This document shows positions 8,524 to 16,592 of a stretch of 64,000 nucleotides of DNA, piece by piece (position 1 is the first letter of the stretch; each line of letters starts with the position of its first letter). The notes under the pieces are model-generated. The model saw nothing but the letters and a program-made list of their open reading frames with translations, ran no database searches and was not told where the DNA came from. The stretch covers positions 434,001-498,000 of the forward strand of contig OZ007016.1 of assembly GCA_963931445.1 (NCBI GenBank), read 5' to 3'. This DNA is from CALXVA01 sp944393025. GTDB lineage: Bacteria; Bacillota; Clostridia; TANB77; CAG-508. Position numbers and translations under genes: made by a program.

Positions 8524-9666
8524 ATGAAAAAAACAGAAAAAAATGAAATAGAAAACGAAGAAATTAAAGATATTAATAGTAACAAAGAAAAAAATAATTC
8601 AGAAGATAAAGTACAAAAATTAATAAAAAAAGCAAAAGAGAGTGGAAAAATAACCTATGGAGAGCTTGCAACAGAATTAGAAGATACAAATGCTGAAGAA
8701 ATAGACAAAGTATTTGATGCATTTGAAAATTTAGGTGTAGATTTAAATGATGAACTTGATGAACCAGACATAGAAGATTTAGAAAATGTTGAAGAAATAA
8801 AATTAGAAGAAATGGATGTAGCTAACTTAGAAGGAGTTAGTGTAGATGATCCAGTAAGAATGTATTTAAGAGAAATAGGAAAAATTCCATTACTTACCTA
8901 TGAAGAAGAATCAGAATTAGCACAAAAAATTATAGAAGGAGACGAAGAAGCTAAACAAAAATTGGCTGAATCAAATTTAAGATTAGTTGTAAGTATAGCT
9001 AAAAAATATGTTGGAAGAGGAATGCTATTTTTAGACTTAATACAAGAAGGAAATATGGGATTAATAAAAGCAGTAGAAAAATTTGACTATAATAAAGGAT
9101 TCAAATTTAGTACTTATGCAACTTGGTGGATTAGACAAGCTATAACAAGAGCTATTGCAGATCAAGCAAGAACAATAAGAATACCAGTTCATATGGTAGA
9201 AACAATAAATAAATTAATTCGTACATCTAGACAGTTGTTACAACAAAATGGTCGTGAACCAACTCCAGAAGAAATAGCAAAAGAAATGGAAATAAGTGTA
9301 GAAAAGGTTATGGAAATTCAAAAAATAGCACAAGATCCAGTTTCATTAGAAACGCCAATAGGAGAAGAAGAAGATAGCCATTTAGGAGATTTCATACAAG
9401 ATGAAGATAGCCCAGCACCACAAGATTCAGCTGCACATACACTTTTAAGAGAACAATTAGAAGAGGTTATGGATACTCTAACACCTAGAGAAGCAATGGT
9501 ATTAAAATTAAGATTTGGATTACAAGATGGTAAAGCAAGAACTCTAGAAGAAGTAGGAAAACAGTTTGATGTAACAAGAGAAAGAATAAGACAAATAGAG
9601 GCAAAAGCATTAAGAAAATTAAGACATCCAAGCAGAAGTAAGAAATTAAGAGATTATATGGGCTAG
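8524..9666 (+). CDS. rpoD: RNA polymerase primary sigma factor (sigma-A)
   Basis: A 380-aa sigma-70 factor. It has a region 1.1-like N-terminus (G-K-I-T-Y-G-E-L), region 1.2 (D-P-V-R-M-Y-L-R-E-I-G), region 2 with the -10-binding helix (K-F-S-T-Y-A-T-W-W-I-R-Q-A-I), region 3, and the region 4 helix-turn-helix (T-L-E-E-V-G-K-Q-F-D-V-T-R-E-R-I-R-Q-I-E). It directs housekeeping transcription. The start at 8524 follows GGGAGGAAAT; the upstream in-frame ATG lacks such a site. It contains no in-frame CGG, and its CGT codons (9251-9253) fall at arginine positions. Confidence 0.97.
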   Translation: MKKTEKNEIENEEIKDINSNKEKNNSEDKVQKLIKKAKESGKITYGELATELEDTNAEEIDKVFDAFENLGVDLNDELDEPDIEDLENVEEIKLEEMDVANLEGVSVDDPVRMYLREIGKIPLLTYEEESELAQKIIEGDEEAKQKLAESNLRLVVSIAKKYVGRGMLFLDLIQEGNMGLIKAVEKFDYNKGFKFSTYATWWIRQAITRAIADQARTIRIPVHMVETINKLIRTSRQLLQQNGREPTPEEIAKEMEISVEKVMEIQKIAQDPVSLETPIGEEEDSHLGDFIQDEDSPAPQDSAAHTLLREQLEEVMDTLTPREAMVLKLRFGLQDGKARTLEEVGKQFDVTRERIRQIEAKALRKLRHPSRSKKLRDYMG

Positions 9667-9768
9667 TACTTGATTTTTCTGTAAAATTATGTTAATATAA
9701 ATATGTGATTAGGAAAAATAATAATTATAGATATAAAATATAATAGAAGAAAAATTGAGGTGAAGATA

Positions 9769-10086
9769 ATGAAAGAAGAACTAAAACTTAGCTTTTGGCA
9801 AATATTAATTTCTCCATTTGTTAGTATAAGAAGTATGGTGTCAAGTGGAAGTGATTTAGATCCAGAATTAGAATTAAGAGAAGATTCATCTGACAAAATA
9901 GAAGTAGATTTAGCCCAAAGTTCAAAAAATATAGATAAAAAAGTTAGTGCTTATGGAAATTCTGGAAAATCTCAGAAAAGAGCAGGAATAGACAATATAA
10001 GGGTAGACAAAAAAGATTTGAAGACTACTGAAAAAGTAGAAACAAAACAAACAGATAAGCAAATTGAAGATGATAGAAGTAGATAG
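9769..10086 (+). CDS. Hypothetical hydrophilic protein
   Basis: A 105-aa protein that I do not recognise. The first 25 residues contain an aromatic, amphipathic stretch (L-S-F-W-Q-I-L-I-S-P-F) that could lie on the membrane. The rest is strongly charged, low in complexity and probably disordered, rich in Lys, Asp and Ser. GAGGTGAAGATA precedes the chosen ATG. It is followed by a terminator, so it may be the last gene of the dnaG-rpoD transcript. Confidence 0.6.
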   Translation: MKEELKLSFWQILISPFVSIRSMVSSGSDLDPELELREDSSDKIEVDLAQSSKNIDKKVSAYGNSGKSQKRAGIDNIRVDKKDLKTTEKVETKQTDKQIEDDRSR

Positions 10087-10101
10087 AAAAATTAAACAAA
10101 T

Positions 10102-10160
10102 AAAAATCTGCTTAAATAATACTTTCACAATTATACTTAAACTTCGAAGCAGATTTTTAT
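10102..10160 (+). terminator. Terminator-like hairpin after the rpoD region
   Basis: A perfect 12-bp stem, 10102-10113 with 10147-10158, ends in a T-run and encloses an unusually long AT-rich loop of 33 bases. Confidence 0.75.
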
Positions 10161-10189
10161 TTATTTACAAAGAAACTTATACATAACAC

Positions 10190-10218
10190 TTGACAAACCA
10201 TAAAAAAACATTTATAAT
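10190..10218 (+). promoter_or_regulatory. Promoter of tRNA-Met
   Basis: TTGACA (10190-10195) and TATAAT (10213-10218) have a 17-base spacer and lie 26 bases before the tRNA. Confidence 0.85.
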
Positions 10219-10243
10219 TTTAAATGCGTTTAACAAAAAATAT

Positions 10244-10320
10244 GGCGAGATAGCTCAGTTGGCTAGAGCAACTGGTTCATACCCAGTGGGTCGAGAGTTC
10301 GAATCTCCCTCTCGCTACCA
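10244..10320 (+). tRNA. tRNA-Met (CAU), prophage attachment site
   Basis: A complete 77-base cloverleaf with encoded CCA. The anticodon stem ACTGG/CCAGT encloses TTCATAC, giving anticodon CAU. The D-loop (AGTTGGCTAGA), variable loop and T-loop (TTCGAAT) are normal, so this is probably elongator tRNA-Met. Its 3' half is duplicated at the far end of the prophage, so the gene was kept intact by the integration. Confidence 0.95.
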
Positions 10321-10325
10321 AAAAT
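10302..10325 (+). repeat. attL core
   Basis: A 24-base exact match to 46603-46626, covering the T-arm 3' side, the acceptor stem, CCA and five bases beyond the tRNA gene. This is the usual core for tyrosine-recombinase phages. Confidence 0.93.
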
Positions 10326-10337
10326 TATAAAATGACT

Positions 10338-10378
10338 AAAAATAGCATGTTTCAAGGCTTTTGAAATATGCTATTTTT
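10338..10378. terminator. Terminator between tRNA-Met and integrase
   Basis: AAAATAGCAT and ATGCTATTTT with inner TTTCAA/TTTGAAA pairing form a strong hairpin with T-runs on both sides. It can serve the tRNA from the left and the integrase from the right. Confidence 0.75.
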
Positions 10379-10382
10379 ATAT

Positions 10383-10407
10383 TTAACACATATTTAACAC
10401 ATTAGTA
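10383..10407. repeat. Arm-type integrase site pair near attL
   Basis: TTAACACAT occurs at 10383-10391 and 10394-10402, the second followed by TAGTA. The same pair with the same 11-base spacing occurs inside the right end at 46481-46505. Matching repeats inside both ends suit the arm sites bound by the N-terminal domain of a lambda-type integrase. Confidence 0.65.
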
Positions 10408-11532
10408 TTAAAAAAGATAATTTAATTTATTAACTGCATCTTGTTTTTGATTAGCTGATGAGTGTAAGTATATTTGTGTTATAGAAATTGCAGTATGTCC
10501 CATTAATTCAGCTACAGTCTCAATATCAACACCATTTTTTAATAGCATAGAAGCATAAGTATGTCTAATTGCATGAAATTTTTTATGAGGAATATTACAA
10601 TCTTTTAATATTTTTTTCCATTGATAAGAAATATTTTTTGCACGAAGCGGATTTCCATTATTATCATGAAATAATAATCCATTTTTATTTTTTTCATTTT
10701 TTAACACATAAATTAACGCATCTGGTATAGAAATTGTCCTAAAAGAGTTTTGAGTTTTTGGGACTTGAAATATGGTTTCAATATGACGATTATTTTCATC
10801 TTCATATATATATACTTCTTTTACACTTTTATTAACTGTTAAAGTTTTATTCTTTAAATCAATGTCTTCCCAATTTAATGCAAGAAGTTCACCTTGACGA
10901 AGTCCACTAGCTAAATCTAATAGTATTAGCAATTCCATATTAGATCCTTTTATATGTTCTTTTATCGTAGAAATTTCATCTTCTGACAATATTTCTACTT
11001 CTTGCTTATTATTTATTATAATCTCGTTTTTATTTCCTTTTATATCAACTTTTAAGCAGGGATTTCTTAATATATAACCACTATCAATACACCAGTTAAA
11101 AAATGTCTTTAAAACAGAGTTAAGATACTTTAATTGTGAATATGAGTAAGTCTTTGATAATTTATTATAGAATTGTTGCATTTTTAAAGTATTAATATTC
11201 GCTAACTTTAGTCCAGCTATTTCTGATTCCTTTATATATTTTCTATATATGCTTTCATATCTTTGAAATGTGGAAGGTTTTATTTTAGAAGAGTTATGCA
11301 GAACATCAAAAAGCCAAGTGTTCATAATTTCATTCAAACTAACATTTTCGAAATTGCTTACTAGACCATTTTTTATATTATTTATATATTCATCCGCCTT
11401 TGCGTTAGCCTCATTTATTCCGGAACCGTAAAATTGTTTACGAATAGCCGTGCCATCTGCTTTTCTACCGACGGTACGAGTTACTCTATAATAATTCTTT
11501 CCATTTACTTCAATATTAGTTTTCCTTGCCAT
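10408..11532 (-). CDS. int: Tyrosine-type phage integrase
   Basis: A 374-aa site-specific recombinase. An N-terminal arm-binding region (residues about 1-60) precedes a SAM-like core-binding domain and the catalytic domain. The first catalytic Arg is in S-G-L-R-Q-G-E-L-L; the box H-A-I-R-H-T-Y-A-S carries His and Arg; G-H-T-A-I-S-I-T-Q-I-Y carries the second His and the nucleophile Tyr. It inserts and excises the prophage at the adjacent tRNA-Met. CGG trinucleotides occur in this gene only out of frame. Confidence 0.96.
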   Translation of the reverse strand: MARKTNIEVNGKNYYRVTRTVGRKADGTAIRKQFYGSGINEANAKADEYINNIKNGLVSNFENVSLNEIMNTWLFDVLHNSSKIKPSTFQRYESIYRKYIKESEIAGLKLANINTLKMQQFYNKLSKTYSYSQLKYLNSVLKTFFNWCIDSGYILRNPCLKVDIKGNKNEIIINNKQEVEILSEDEISTIKEHIKGSNMELLILLDLASGLRQGELLALNWEDIDLKNKTLTVNKSVKEVYIYEDENNRHIETIFQVPKTQNSFRTISIPDALIYVLKNEKNKNGLLFHDNNGNPLRAKNISYQWKKILKDCNIPHKKFHAIRHTYASMLLKNGVDIETVAELMGHTAISITQIYLHSSANQKQDAVNKLNYLF

Positions 11533-11564
11533 TACAAACCTCCGTTTGATTATATAGTTATAAA

Positions 11565-12012
11565 TTAAAGCATTATTGCTAATGCTTCATCTTTTGTAAA
11601 ATTTCCATATTTATTTATATAAAATTCTATTGCGTTTTGCATATATTCAATTGTAACATCAAAATATTCTGCTAAATAACAAATAGTATTGACTCCGTTT
11701 TTTAACGGCTGATTTTAGTTTCTCATAAGGAACTAGTGCATAATAAGACCATTTTCTTGCTCGATATTCTTGCTTACTTATTAATTGTAAATTTTTACAA
11801 TAAGGAGAATAAGTAGCATCCATATAATAGTGACCTAATTCTTCTGCAAGAGTTTGTTTTTCTTCTATATATGTACCTAATTCGTCATAGTTCAATGCAA
11901 TAGCATTTATCTTGTCAATATTGATATAAATACCATTTGCATCTTCAATATGCCAATTATATATTTTTATATTTTCTTTTTCTGCTATATCATATAAATT
12001 TTCTAATTTCAT
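11565..12012 (-). CDS. ImmA/IrrE-family peptidase (+1 recoding at CGG, 11697-11695)
   Basis: About 148 aa when read through. The zinc-peptidase motif is L-A-E-E-L-G-H-Y-Y near residues 55-63; ImmA members cleave phage repressors to trigger induction. The minus-strand frame meets an in-frame CGG after Val-Lys-Lys and would end 12 codons later at 11659. Skipping the C (complement of 11697) gives Lys-Lys-Gly-Val and continues with A-E-Y-F-D-V-T-I-E-Y-M, the normal ImmA C-terminal helix, to TAA at 11565. The XRE repressor it may act on is two genes upstream. The first catalytic His of HExxH is replaced by Ala, as in many phage homologues with the AEELGH form. Confidence 0.85.
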
Positions 12013-12141
12013 TTGTTTATCTCCTATGTTTAAGAATAATTTTTAGAATTATGAATAAAATATTATTGTCAAGTATTTGACTTTCTAAACAATTATATGT
12101 TATAATATGTTTAGATAAGCAGGAGGCAGTGGATTCCTCGT

Positions 12142-12951
12142 CTAGGAGTCCCTCAAAATTGCCTCTTGCTCGTTTTTTATCTGCTTAAAAAAATCATCTG
12201 CAATATAATTATTACAACAATCTAACATTAAAGGTCTTAAACGCATATACATCTTTAAACAATGATTTCTTTTCTTTTCATTTTTTATTAATTTATTAAA
12301 TCTTATGCAGAAAAATTTATTAATGTAAAATGCACATATATCAGCTAATTGTATAAAATTATTATGTTGAGATTGAACAAATACTACATTCTCAATAATA
12401 TTATTAGTATTGCATTCAAAATTGTTAAAAAAGAGCTTTTCATACATTGAATTTACATCGGTAACCTTATCTCGTACTTCGTCTACAAAAATCATTCCAT
12501 TACTATTATTTTCTATTAAAAAATTATTATATCTATTTGAAAGTCTAACAAAGTTGTAAAGATATGGATCTATCTTAAAAGAAGGACCAAGTATTTCATT
12601 ACAATATGATTTAAATCCATTTTTTTGCATCGGAGCACCAATTATAGGAATTTTATTTTCCACAATAAAATCTACAAGTTTTTCTAAAATATCTAAAATT
12701 TCATCTAAAGAATATTTTCTAAAATTATATCCCTTTTTTTCACTTTTTGATGAACTGAAAATATCAGTAGTATGAACTTCAGTAGATGCTAAATCAGGAC
12801 ATATCTGTATTTTTCTTTTTTTAAACATATAATTCAAGTCATACCAATCAGTATCTTTTATTAGGATACCAGCAATAACAAAATGAGGTTGGCTTTTATT
12901 ATCTAAATCTGTCCCCGTATTACCACTTTCATCTGCATACATTAAATACAT
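12142..12951 (-). CDS. DUF3800 protein
   Basis: A 269-aa protein with the DUF3800 signature: an N-terminal Y-A-D-E-S-G-N-T-G, a middle E-V-H-T-T-D, and a later Asp in F-V-D-E-V-R-D and Q-L-A-D-I-C-A-F. The conserved acidic residues and RNase-H-like layout suggest a metal-dependent nuclease, but no activity is established. Its ATG directly abuts the stop of the repressor gene upstream, so the two are co-transcribed from the repressor promoter. Such genes near phage repressors are often lysogeny cargo, possibly defence, which is inference. Confidence 0.8.
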   Translation of the reverse strand: MYLMYADESGNTGTDLDNKSQPHFVIAGILIKDTDWYDLNYMFKKRKIQICPDLASTEVHTTDIFSSSKSEKKGYNFRKYSLDEILDILEKLVDFIVENKIPIIGAPMQKNGFKSYCNEILGPSFKIDPYLYNFVRLSNRYNNFLIENNSNGMIFVDEVRDKVTDVNSMYEKLFFNNFECNTNNIIENVVFVQSQHNNFIQLADICAFYINKFFCIRFNKLIKNEKKRNHCLKMYMRLRPLMLDCCNNYIADDFFKQIKNEQEAILRDS

Positions 12952-13326
12952 TTACTTATCCTCCTTGTCCTTCTTCTTATTATCCTTCAACACAAATTTA
13001 GCAAAATCTTCTATTTGTTTTATTTGCGCATCTGATATATTAGGATAATCCTTTGAAGAAAGACCGATTTGTAGTTTATCTAGGTCTGTTTGTATATAAT
13101 CCCTATTTTCTGATAAAGCTACTAACTTCTCTAAAGGCTCATCTAATGCTTTTGCTATTTTAGAAAGAGTATCAACAGTAACTCTAACGGGTTTCTTATT
13201 TCTGCTATCATAGCCTTTTTCTAAACTATCTAGGTATGTATGGCTGATATCTAATTTATTTGCAAAATCTCTTAAAGACATCTCGCCTCGTTTTTCTTTT
13301 AAAAAATTGCCTAACTTATTTTCCAT
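12952..13326 (-). CDS. XRE-family phage repressor (CI-like)
   Basis: A 124-aa protein with an N-terminal helix-turn-helix (M-S-L-R-D-F-A-N-K-L-D-I-S-H-T-Y-L-D-S-L-E-K near residues 15-37). The C-terminal half is helical and charged, without a LexA-type self-cleavage domain. That fits a repressor removed by the neighbouring ImmA-like peptidase. It is transcribed away from the lytic genes, and a palindromic operator lies just in front of it. The role as lysogeny repressor is inferred from position. Confidence 0.85.
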   Translation of the reverse strand: MENKLGNFLKEKRGEMSLRDFANKLDISHTYLDSLEKGYDSRNKKPVRVTVDTLSKIAKALDEPLEKLVALSENRDYIQTDLDKLQIGLSSKDYPNISDAQIKQIEDFAKFVLKDNKKKDKEDK

Positions 13327-13346
13327 AAAATAGCCTCCTATCTATA

Positions 13347-13366
13347 TTGTAAACTCTACTTTACAA
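13347..13366. promoter_or_regulatory. Palindromic operator of the lysogeny switch
   Basis: A perfect 7-bp inverted repeat, TTGTAAA at 13347-13353 and TTTACAA at 13360-13366, with a 6-base centre. A further half-site TTTGTAAAT lies near 13393. Both are in the gap between the divergent XRE genes. Confidence 0.65.
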
Positions 13367-13405
13367 AAAATCAATAAAAAATTTTAATTTTTTTGTAAAT
13401 TATGC

Positions 13406-13434
13406 TTGACAAAATATAAAATGTAATGTATGAT
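13406..13434 (+). promoter_or_regulatory. Rightward early phage promoter
   Basis: TTGACA (13406-13411) and TATGAT (13429-13434) with a 17-base spacer drive the Cro-like gene and early operon. The half-operator TTTGTAAAT lies just upstream. Confidence 0.8.
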
Positions 13435-13465
13435 TAACACGACGAAAGGAGAGGAGGGACAAAAA

Positions 13466-13672
13466 TTGTTAAGAAATAGAATAGCAGAAATAAGAAATAC
13501 AGAGAATATAACGCAAGAAGAATTAGCTAAGATGTCAAAGATATCAAGGGTTGCATTATCTTCTATTGAAAATGGTACGGTACCTAATGGAGATACAATG
13601 CTTAATATTGCTAAAGCATTAAATAAAAAAGTAGAAGATATTTTTTATGAAACAAATGTAAATCATACATAA
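13466..13672 (+). CDS. XRE-family Cro-like regulator
   Basis: A 68-aa protein consisting almost wholly of a helix-turn-helix domain (T-Q-E-E-L-A-K-M-S-K-I-S-R-V-A-L-S-S-I-E), with the common C-terminal V-E-D-I-F-Y. The TTG at 13466 was chosen because GAGGAGGGACAAAA lies just before it and the protein begins at the family N-terminus; an ATG at 13430 would add 12 residues spanning the ribosome site. It is divergent from the repressor and probably controls early phage transcription. Confidence 0.85.
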   Translation: MLRNRIAEIRNTENITQEELAKMSKISRVALSSIENGTVPNGDTMLNIAKALNKKVEDIFYETNVNHT

Positions 13673-13721
13673 CTATATTTTTTTACTTACTAAGTAAATC
13701 ATAATTTACAAGGAGGCAAAA

Positions 13722-14039
13722 ATGTCAGAAGAGGAATTAAAAAAACTAAAAGAAGAAATTAAAAAAGAAATCTTAAATGAAATGACATCAAAGCAATTAA
13801 TAAAAGATAATACATGGAAAGAATTAAAGAAAGAATTTGAAAAAATGTTTTACAGTAAAGGATATGGCATAAAAGCTGGAGAGATGTATCAAATATTTAA
13901 CGCAATCTCAATAATAGTAAGAATATCTACAGGATATAGAAGTGTACAAATTATACCAGCAGAAAAAGCAGAAGATATAAGAAACATTATGTATAAAGTA
14001 TTAAACATTTTTCCAGATAAAACAAAGGAGGTAAGCTAA
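13722..14039 (+). CDS. Phage hypothetical protein, coiled-coil N-terminus
   Basis: 105 aa, not recognised. Residues 1-30 are a Lys/Glu-rich helix likely to form a coiled coil. The remainder is mixed helix and strand with R-I-S-T-G-Y-R-S-V-Q-I-I-P. A good AAGGAGG site precedes the ATG. It ends one base before the next small ORF, so translation may be coupled. Confidence 0.6.
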   Translation: MSEEELKKLKEEIKKEILNEMTSKQLIKDNTWKELKKEFEKMFYSKGYGIKAGEMYQIFNAISIIVRISTGYRSVQIIPAEKAEDIRNIMYKVLNIFPDKTKEVS

Positions 14040-14040
14040 T

Positions 14041-14169
14041 ATGGCACTACCCGATTGGATAATTAAATTTACAAATTGGATAGATGAACATCCTATTAAA
14101 TCAATGCTTTTCATTACGATTCCAGTTTGTATTATTACAAGCTTGATAACCACATTGTTACTAATGTAG
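14041..14169 (+). CDS. Small phage membrane protein
   Basis: A 42-aa ORF with a single transmembrane segment (residues about 21-40, M-L-F-I-T-I-P-V-C-I-I) after a charged N-terminus. AAAGGAGGTAAGCT lies before the ATG, inside the end of the previous gene. Function unknown. Its 3' end overlaps the convergent gene on the other strand. Confidence 0.55.
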   Translation: MALPDWIIKFTNWIDEHPIKSMLFITIPVCIITSLITTLLLM

Positions 14170-14455
14170 TAAAGAAAGCAACAATTATAGGGCAAAAAAT
14201 AGACTTAATTACGATTTCAAATGAATCTGATGTTTCTAATTTGAAGTATTGTCTGCCAGATGAAGTTAAATGATAACAGTACTCACTATCGATTTCAATT
14301 AAACCTAATTCGTGTAAGTAAGTCAAATCTTGTTCTAAGTAGATTGCATTAGGAAACAGTTTAAGTAATTCGTCAGAATTAATTAAGTTATTAGAATTAT
14401 ATCTTTTATATATTTTTTTAAATATTCTTTTTGGGGTTCCAACTAGTTTAACCAT
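14135..14455 (-). CDS. Winged-helix-like protein with C-terminal membrane anchor
   Basis: 106 aa from the ATG at 14455, which follows TGAGGTG. Residues 15-75 look like a winged helix (Y-L-H-E-L-G-L-I-E-I-D, then Y-H-L-T-S-S-G-R-Q-Y-F). Residues 82-104 are a hydrophobic membrane segment. It is an early-region gene on the opposite strand to its neighbours, which suggests independent regulation and possibly a lysogenic conversion or exclusion function; that is inference. Confidence 0.6.
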   Translation of the reverse strand: MVKLVGTPKRIFKKIYKRYNSNNLINSDELLKLFPNAIYLEQDLTYLHELGLIEIDSEYCYHLTSSGRQYFKLETSDSFEIVIKSIFCPIIVAFFTTLVTMWLSSL

Positions 14456-14524
14456 AATAAACACCTCATAAAGATTATAGCACAATAATGAATAAAACAA
14501 AAGAATTGAGTTAGGAGGGAAGAG

Positions 14525-14719
14525 ATGAAAATAGAGGGAAGTATACAAGAAATAAAGGACTTTATGAAAGAGTTTAAAAGTAATGATACAGAATTTACAA
14601 AGCAACAGTTAAATCAAATTAGGGAAGAATTTTTAAAAATAAAAATAGATAGTGTAAAAGTCGCCGAAACATCTACACTATCGCTAAATAAAATTGATAC
14701 TAATCTTCAAGGTGTTTAA
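14525..14719 (+). CDS. Phage hypothetical protein
   Basis: A 64-aa, mainly helical, charged protein of unknown function. TAGGAGGGAAGAG precedes the start. The end overlaps a convergent small gene by 20 bases. Confidence 0.5.
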   Translation: MKIEGSIQEIKDFMKEFKSNDTEFTKQQLNQIREEFLKIKIDSVKVAETSTLSLNKIDTNLQGV

Positions 14720-14861
14720 TAACCTTGTGAGTATTTTCTAATAAATTTTGAATGTCTTTCATAGATAGAGGTTGACCAGTTGAGCCATTACTATTGTGAT
14801 AATGTGGCCAAGCTTCAATAATAGATTTTACAATTTCAACAGTTAATTCTTTATCAGACAT
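14700..14861 (-). CDS. Small phage protein, minus strand
   Basis: A 53-aa ORF that starts at 14861 after a clear GAGGTGATTTT site. The composition looks coding (V-E-I-V-K-S-I-I-E-A-W-P, later P-L-S-M-K-D-I-Q-N-L-L). No family is recognised. Its own GAGGTGA site also forms a small hairpin with the upstream CACCTC (14867-14883), which might regulate translation. Confidence 0.6.
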   Translation of the reverse strand: MSDKELTVEIVKSIIEAWPHYHNSNGSTGQPLSMKDIQNLLENTHKVIKHLED

Positions 14862-14925
14862 AAAATCACCTCGCTTTCGAGGTAATTATATAAGATTTTA
14901 ATTAATAAGTAAAGGAAGTGATTAA

Positions 14926-15166
14926 GTGGAAGAAAAGTGGATAAGTCTAAATGAATTTATGAGAAGAAATAATATGGGATATGACGAAGCAATACGATTA
15001 GTTAATTCTGGTAAATTAGAGTATCAAAAAAGTGAAGGTGGTCGATACAGAATAAAAGTTGGACGGAAATATTAAAGATAAAGAAAAAGAAATATTAATT
15101 AAAGAAAATGCAGAATTAAAAGCAATTATAAGTAGCTTAAAAGCAATTTTAAAGGAGGTGAGTTAG
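14926..15166 (+). CDS. Excisionase-like helix-turn-helix protein (+1 recoding at CGG 15064-15066)
   Basis: A GTG start at 14926 after AAAGGAAGTGATT. Residues 1-45 look like an excisionase-type winged helix (W-I-S-L-N-E-F-M-R-R-N-N, then A-I-R-L-V-N-S-G-K-L and G-G-R-Y-R-I). In frame 0 it ends two codons after the CGG. With C15064 skipped it continues Val-Gly-Gly-Asn-Ile-Lys and gains a 33-residue Lys/Glu coiled coil ending at TAG 15164-15166, which abuts the next ATG. The read-through product is 79 aa. Confidence 0.65.
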
Positions 15167-15280
15167 ATGAGTAGGAAACTAATGACATATTGCATTATAG
15201 GACGAGCATTAGAAATACTACTAGGATGTTCTCTAATAGCTGGAGCATTTTTAGCAATGTTTTTAATGTATATATTTTAG
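15167..15280 (+). CDS. Very small phage membrane protein
   Basis: 37 aa; residues 9-36 are hydrophobic (L-I-A-G-A-F-L-A-M-F-L-M-Y). Its ATG abuts the stop of the recoded frame of the previous gene, and an AAGGAGGTGAG site lies just upstream. That spacing supports translation of the previous gene in the +1 frame. Function unknown. Confidence 0.55.
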   Translation: MSRKLMTYCIIGRALEILLGCSLIAGAFLAMFLMYIF

Positions 15281-15295
15281 GAAGGAGGAAATGTA

Positions 15296-15622
15296 ATGGA
15301 GGCTATATTAGGATGTTTATTTGGGATATTTGCTGGATATACAACATCTGTATTATTTTGTATAAATAAAATAAATGCTACTGAAAGAGAAATAGCAAAT
15401 AAAAAAGCTATGATAAAAAATAGAGATGAGGCAATAGAAAAGTTAAAACAACAAAGAGATAAGGCTAGAAAAGATTATGATACAGAAATTAAAAGAGTAG
15501 AACTACAAGATAAACAGATAGAATGTATAAAAATAGTTTTAGAACAAAATAGTTATAGTCGTGATGACTTAAAAATATCAAAAATAAAAGAGTTAGTTAG
15601 CGACTACCAATCACAAAACTAA
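15296..15622 (+). CDS. Membrane-anchored coiled-coil phage protein
   Basis: 108 aa: a transmembrane segment at residues 3-24, then a long Lys/Glu/Arg coiled coil (about 28-75). AGGAAGGAGGAAATGTA precedes the ATG. The arrangement recalls small spanin-like or membrane-tethering phage proteins, but the position in the early region does not suit lysis. Function unknown. Confidence 0.6.
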   Translation: MEAILGCLFGIFAGYTTSVLFCINKINATEREIANKKAMIKNRDEAIEKLKQQRDKARKDYDTEIKRVELQDKQIECIKIVLEQNSYSRDDLKISKIKELVSDYQSQN

Positions 15623-15699
15623 CTCACAAAAAACATATAAATATATACATTCTATTAATAGAATAACATATTTATAAGAAAATTACAAGAGGTAAATAA

Positions 15700-16248
15700 A
15701 TGGAAAGTACAGGAAAAATTATTAAATTTGGATACGACATAACTAGTAATTCCATAAAAATGATATTTGAATTTAAAAATAAAAATGTATTAGAAAGTTT
15801 AGAAAAATTAAAACCATTTAATATCCATATTAAGTTAGAAAAATGGTATTCAAAAAGGTCCTTGAATGCAAATGCATATATGTGGCAACTTATAGGAAAA
15901 TTAGCTAAGAAAATGAATTTAACCAATAATGAAGTATATAGGAAACATGTAAAAGAAGCAGGTTCATTTACTGTTTTACAAATGGAAGAAGATGAAATGA
16001 AAGAATTTGAAAGAATATGGCAAAGTAAAGGACTAGGTTGGATATGTGAGAAATCAATTGATAAGTATGGACAAATAGTTTTATTAGCATTTCATGGCAG
16101 TAGTATCTATACAACAAAAGAAATGGCAAGATTGATAGATAGTGTGGTTCAAGATTGCCGAGAACAAGGAATTGAAACTAAAACAAATGATGAAATAGAT
16201 AGTTTATTAAAGGAGTGGGATAGTGAGCAAAAGAAGCAGAGAATGTGA
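15700..16248 (+). CDS. Conserved phage protein, possibly NinB-like recombination protein
   Basis: 182 aa. The segment R-S-L-N-A-N-A-Y-M-W-Q-L-I-G-K-L (about 50-65) and the C-terminal M-A-R-L-I-D-S-V-V-Q-D are typical of a protein common in clostridial prophages just before the replication genes. It resembles NinB/Orf-type recombination mediators in length and in the R-S-x-x-Q/N-N-x-x-x-W-x-L pattern. The assignment is tentative. The end overlaps the following HNH gene by 26 bases. Confidence 0.55.
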   Translation: MESTGKIIKFGYDITSNSIKMIFEFKNKNVLESLEKLKPFNIHIKLEKWYSKRSLNANAYMWQLIGKLAKKMNLTNNEVYRKHVKEAGSFTVLQMEEDEMKEFERIWQSKGLGWICEKSIDKYGQIVLLAFHGSSIYTTKEMARLIDSVVQDCREQGIETKTNDEIDSLLKEWDSEQKKQRM

Positions 16249-16538
16249 CATATCTAAAAAAGTAAAAGAAATAGTTTGGAACAGAGATAAACAAAAATGC
16301 ATTATTTGTAGAAAAAAAGTTTCAATAACTTTTGCAAATGCACATTTTATAAAAAGAAGTCAACGGTGGTTTGGGTATACCTGAAAATGTAGTTACTTTG
16401 TGCCTAGAATGTCATTATGAAGAAGATCATGGACAGAATACGCAATTATATGAAGATTACATAGAAAACTATTTAAAAAGTATTTATGGAGCAAAATGGG
16501 AAAAGTCAAAATTAGTTTATAAAAAGCATATGAAATAA
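16223..16538 (+). CDS. HNH endonuclease (+1 recoding at CGG 16364-16366)
   Basis: 104 aa from GTG 16223. C-I-I-C near residue 32 and C-L-E-C-H near 64 form the zinc knuckle. The HNH core is A-H-F-I-K-R-S-Q followed by G-G-L-G-I-P-E-N-V-V-T-L-C. The join between these lies exactly at the CGG: frame 0 continues only a few codons to a TGA, whereas skipping C16364 reads GGT GGT and gives the conserved Gly-Gly and the rest of the domain. It probably nicks or cuts DNA; early-region HNH genes can aid recombination or be homing enzymes. Confidence 0.85.
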
Positions 16539-16592
16539 ACAACTGGGAAGGACAGAAATAAAAATCTGTCCTTTTATGAAAGGAGAAGAAAT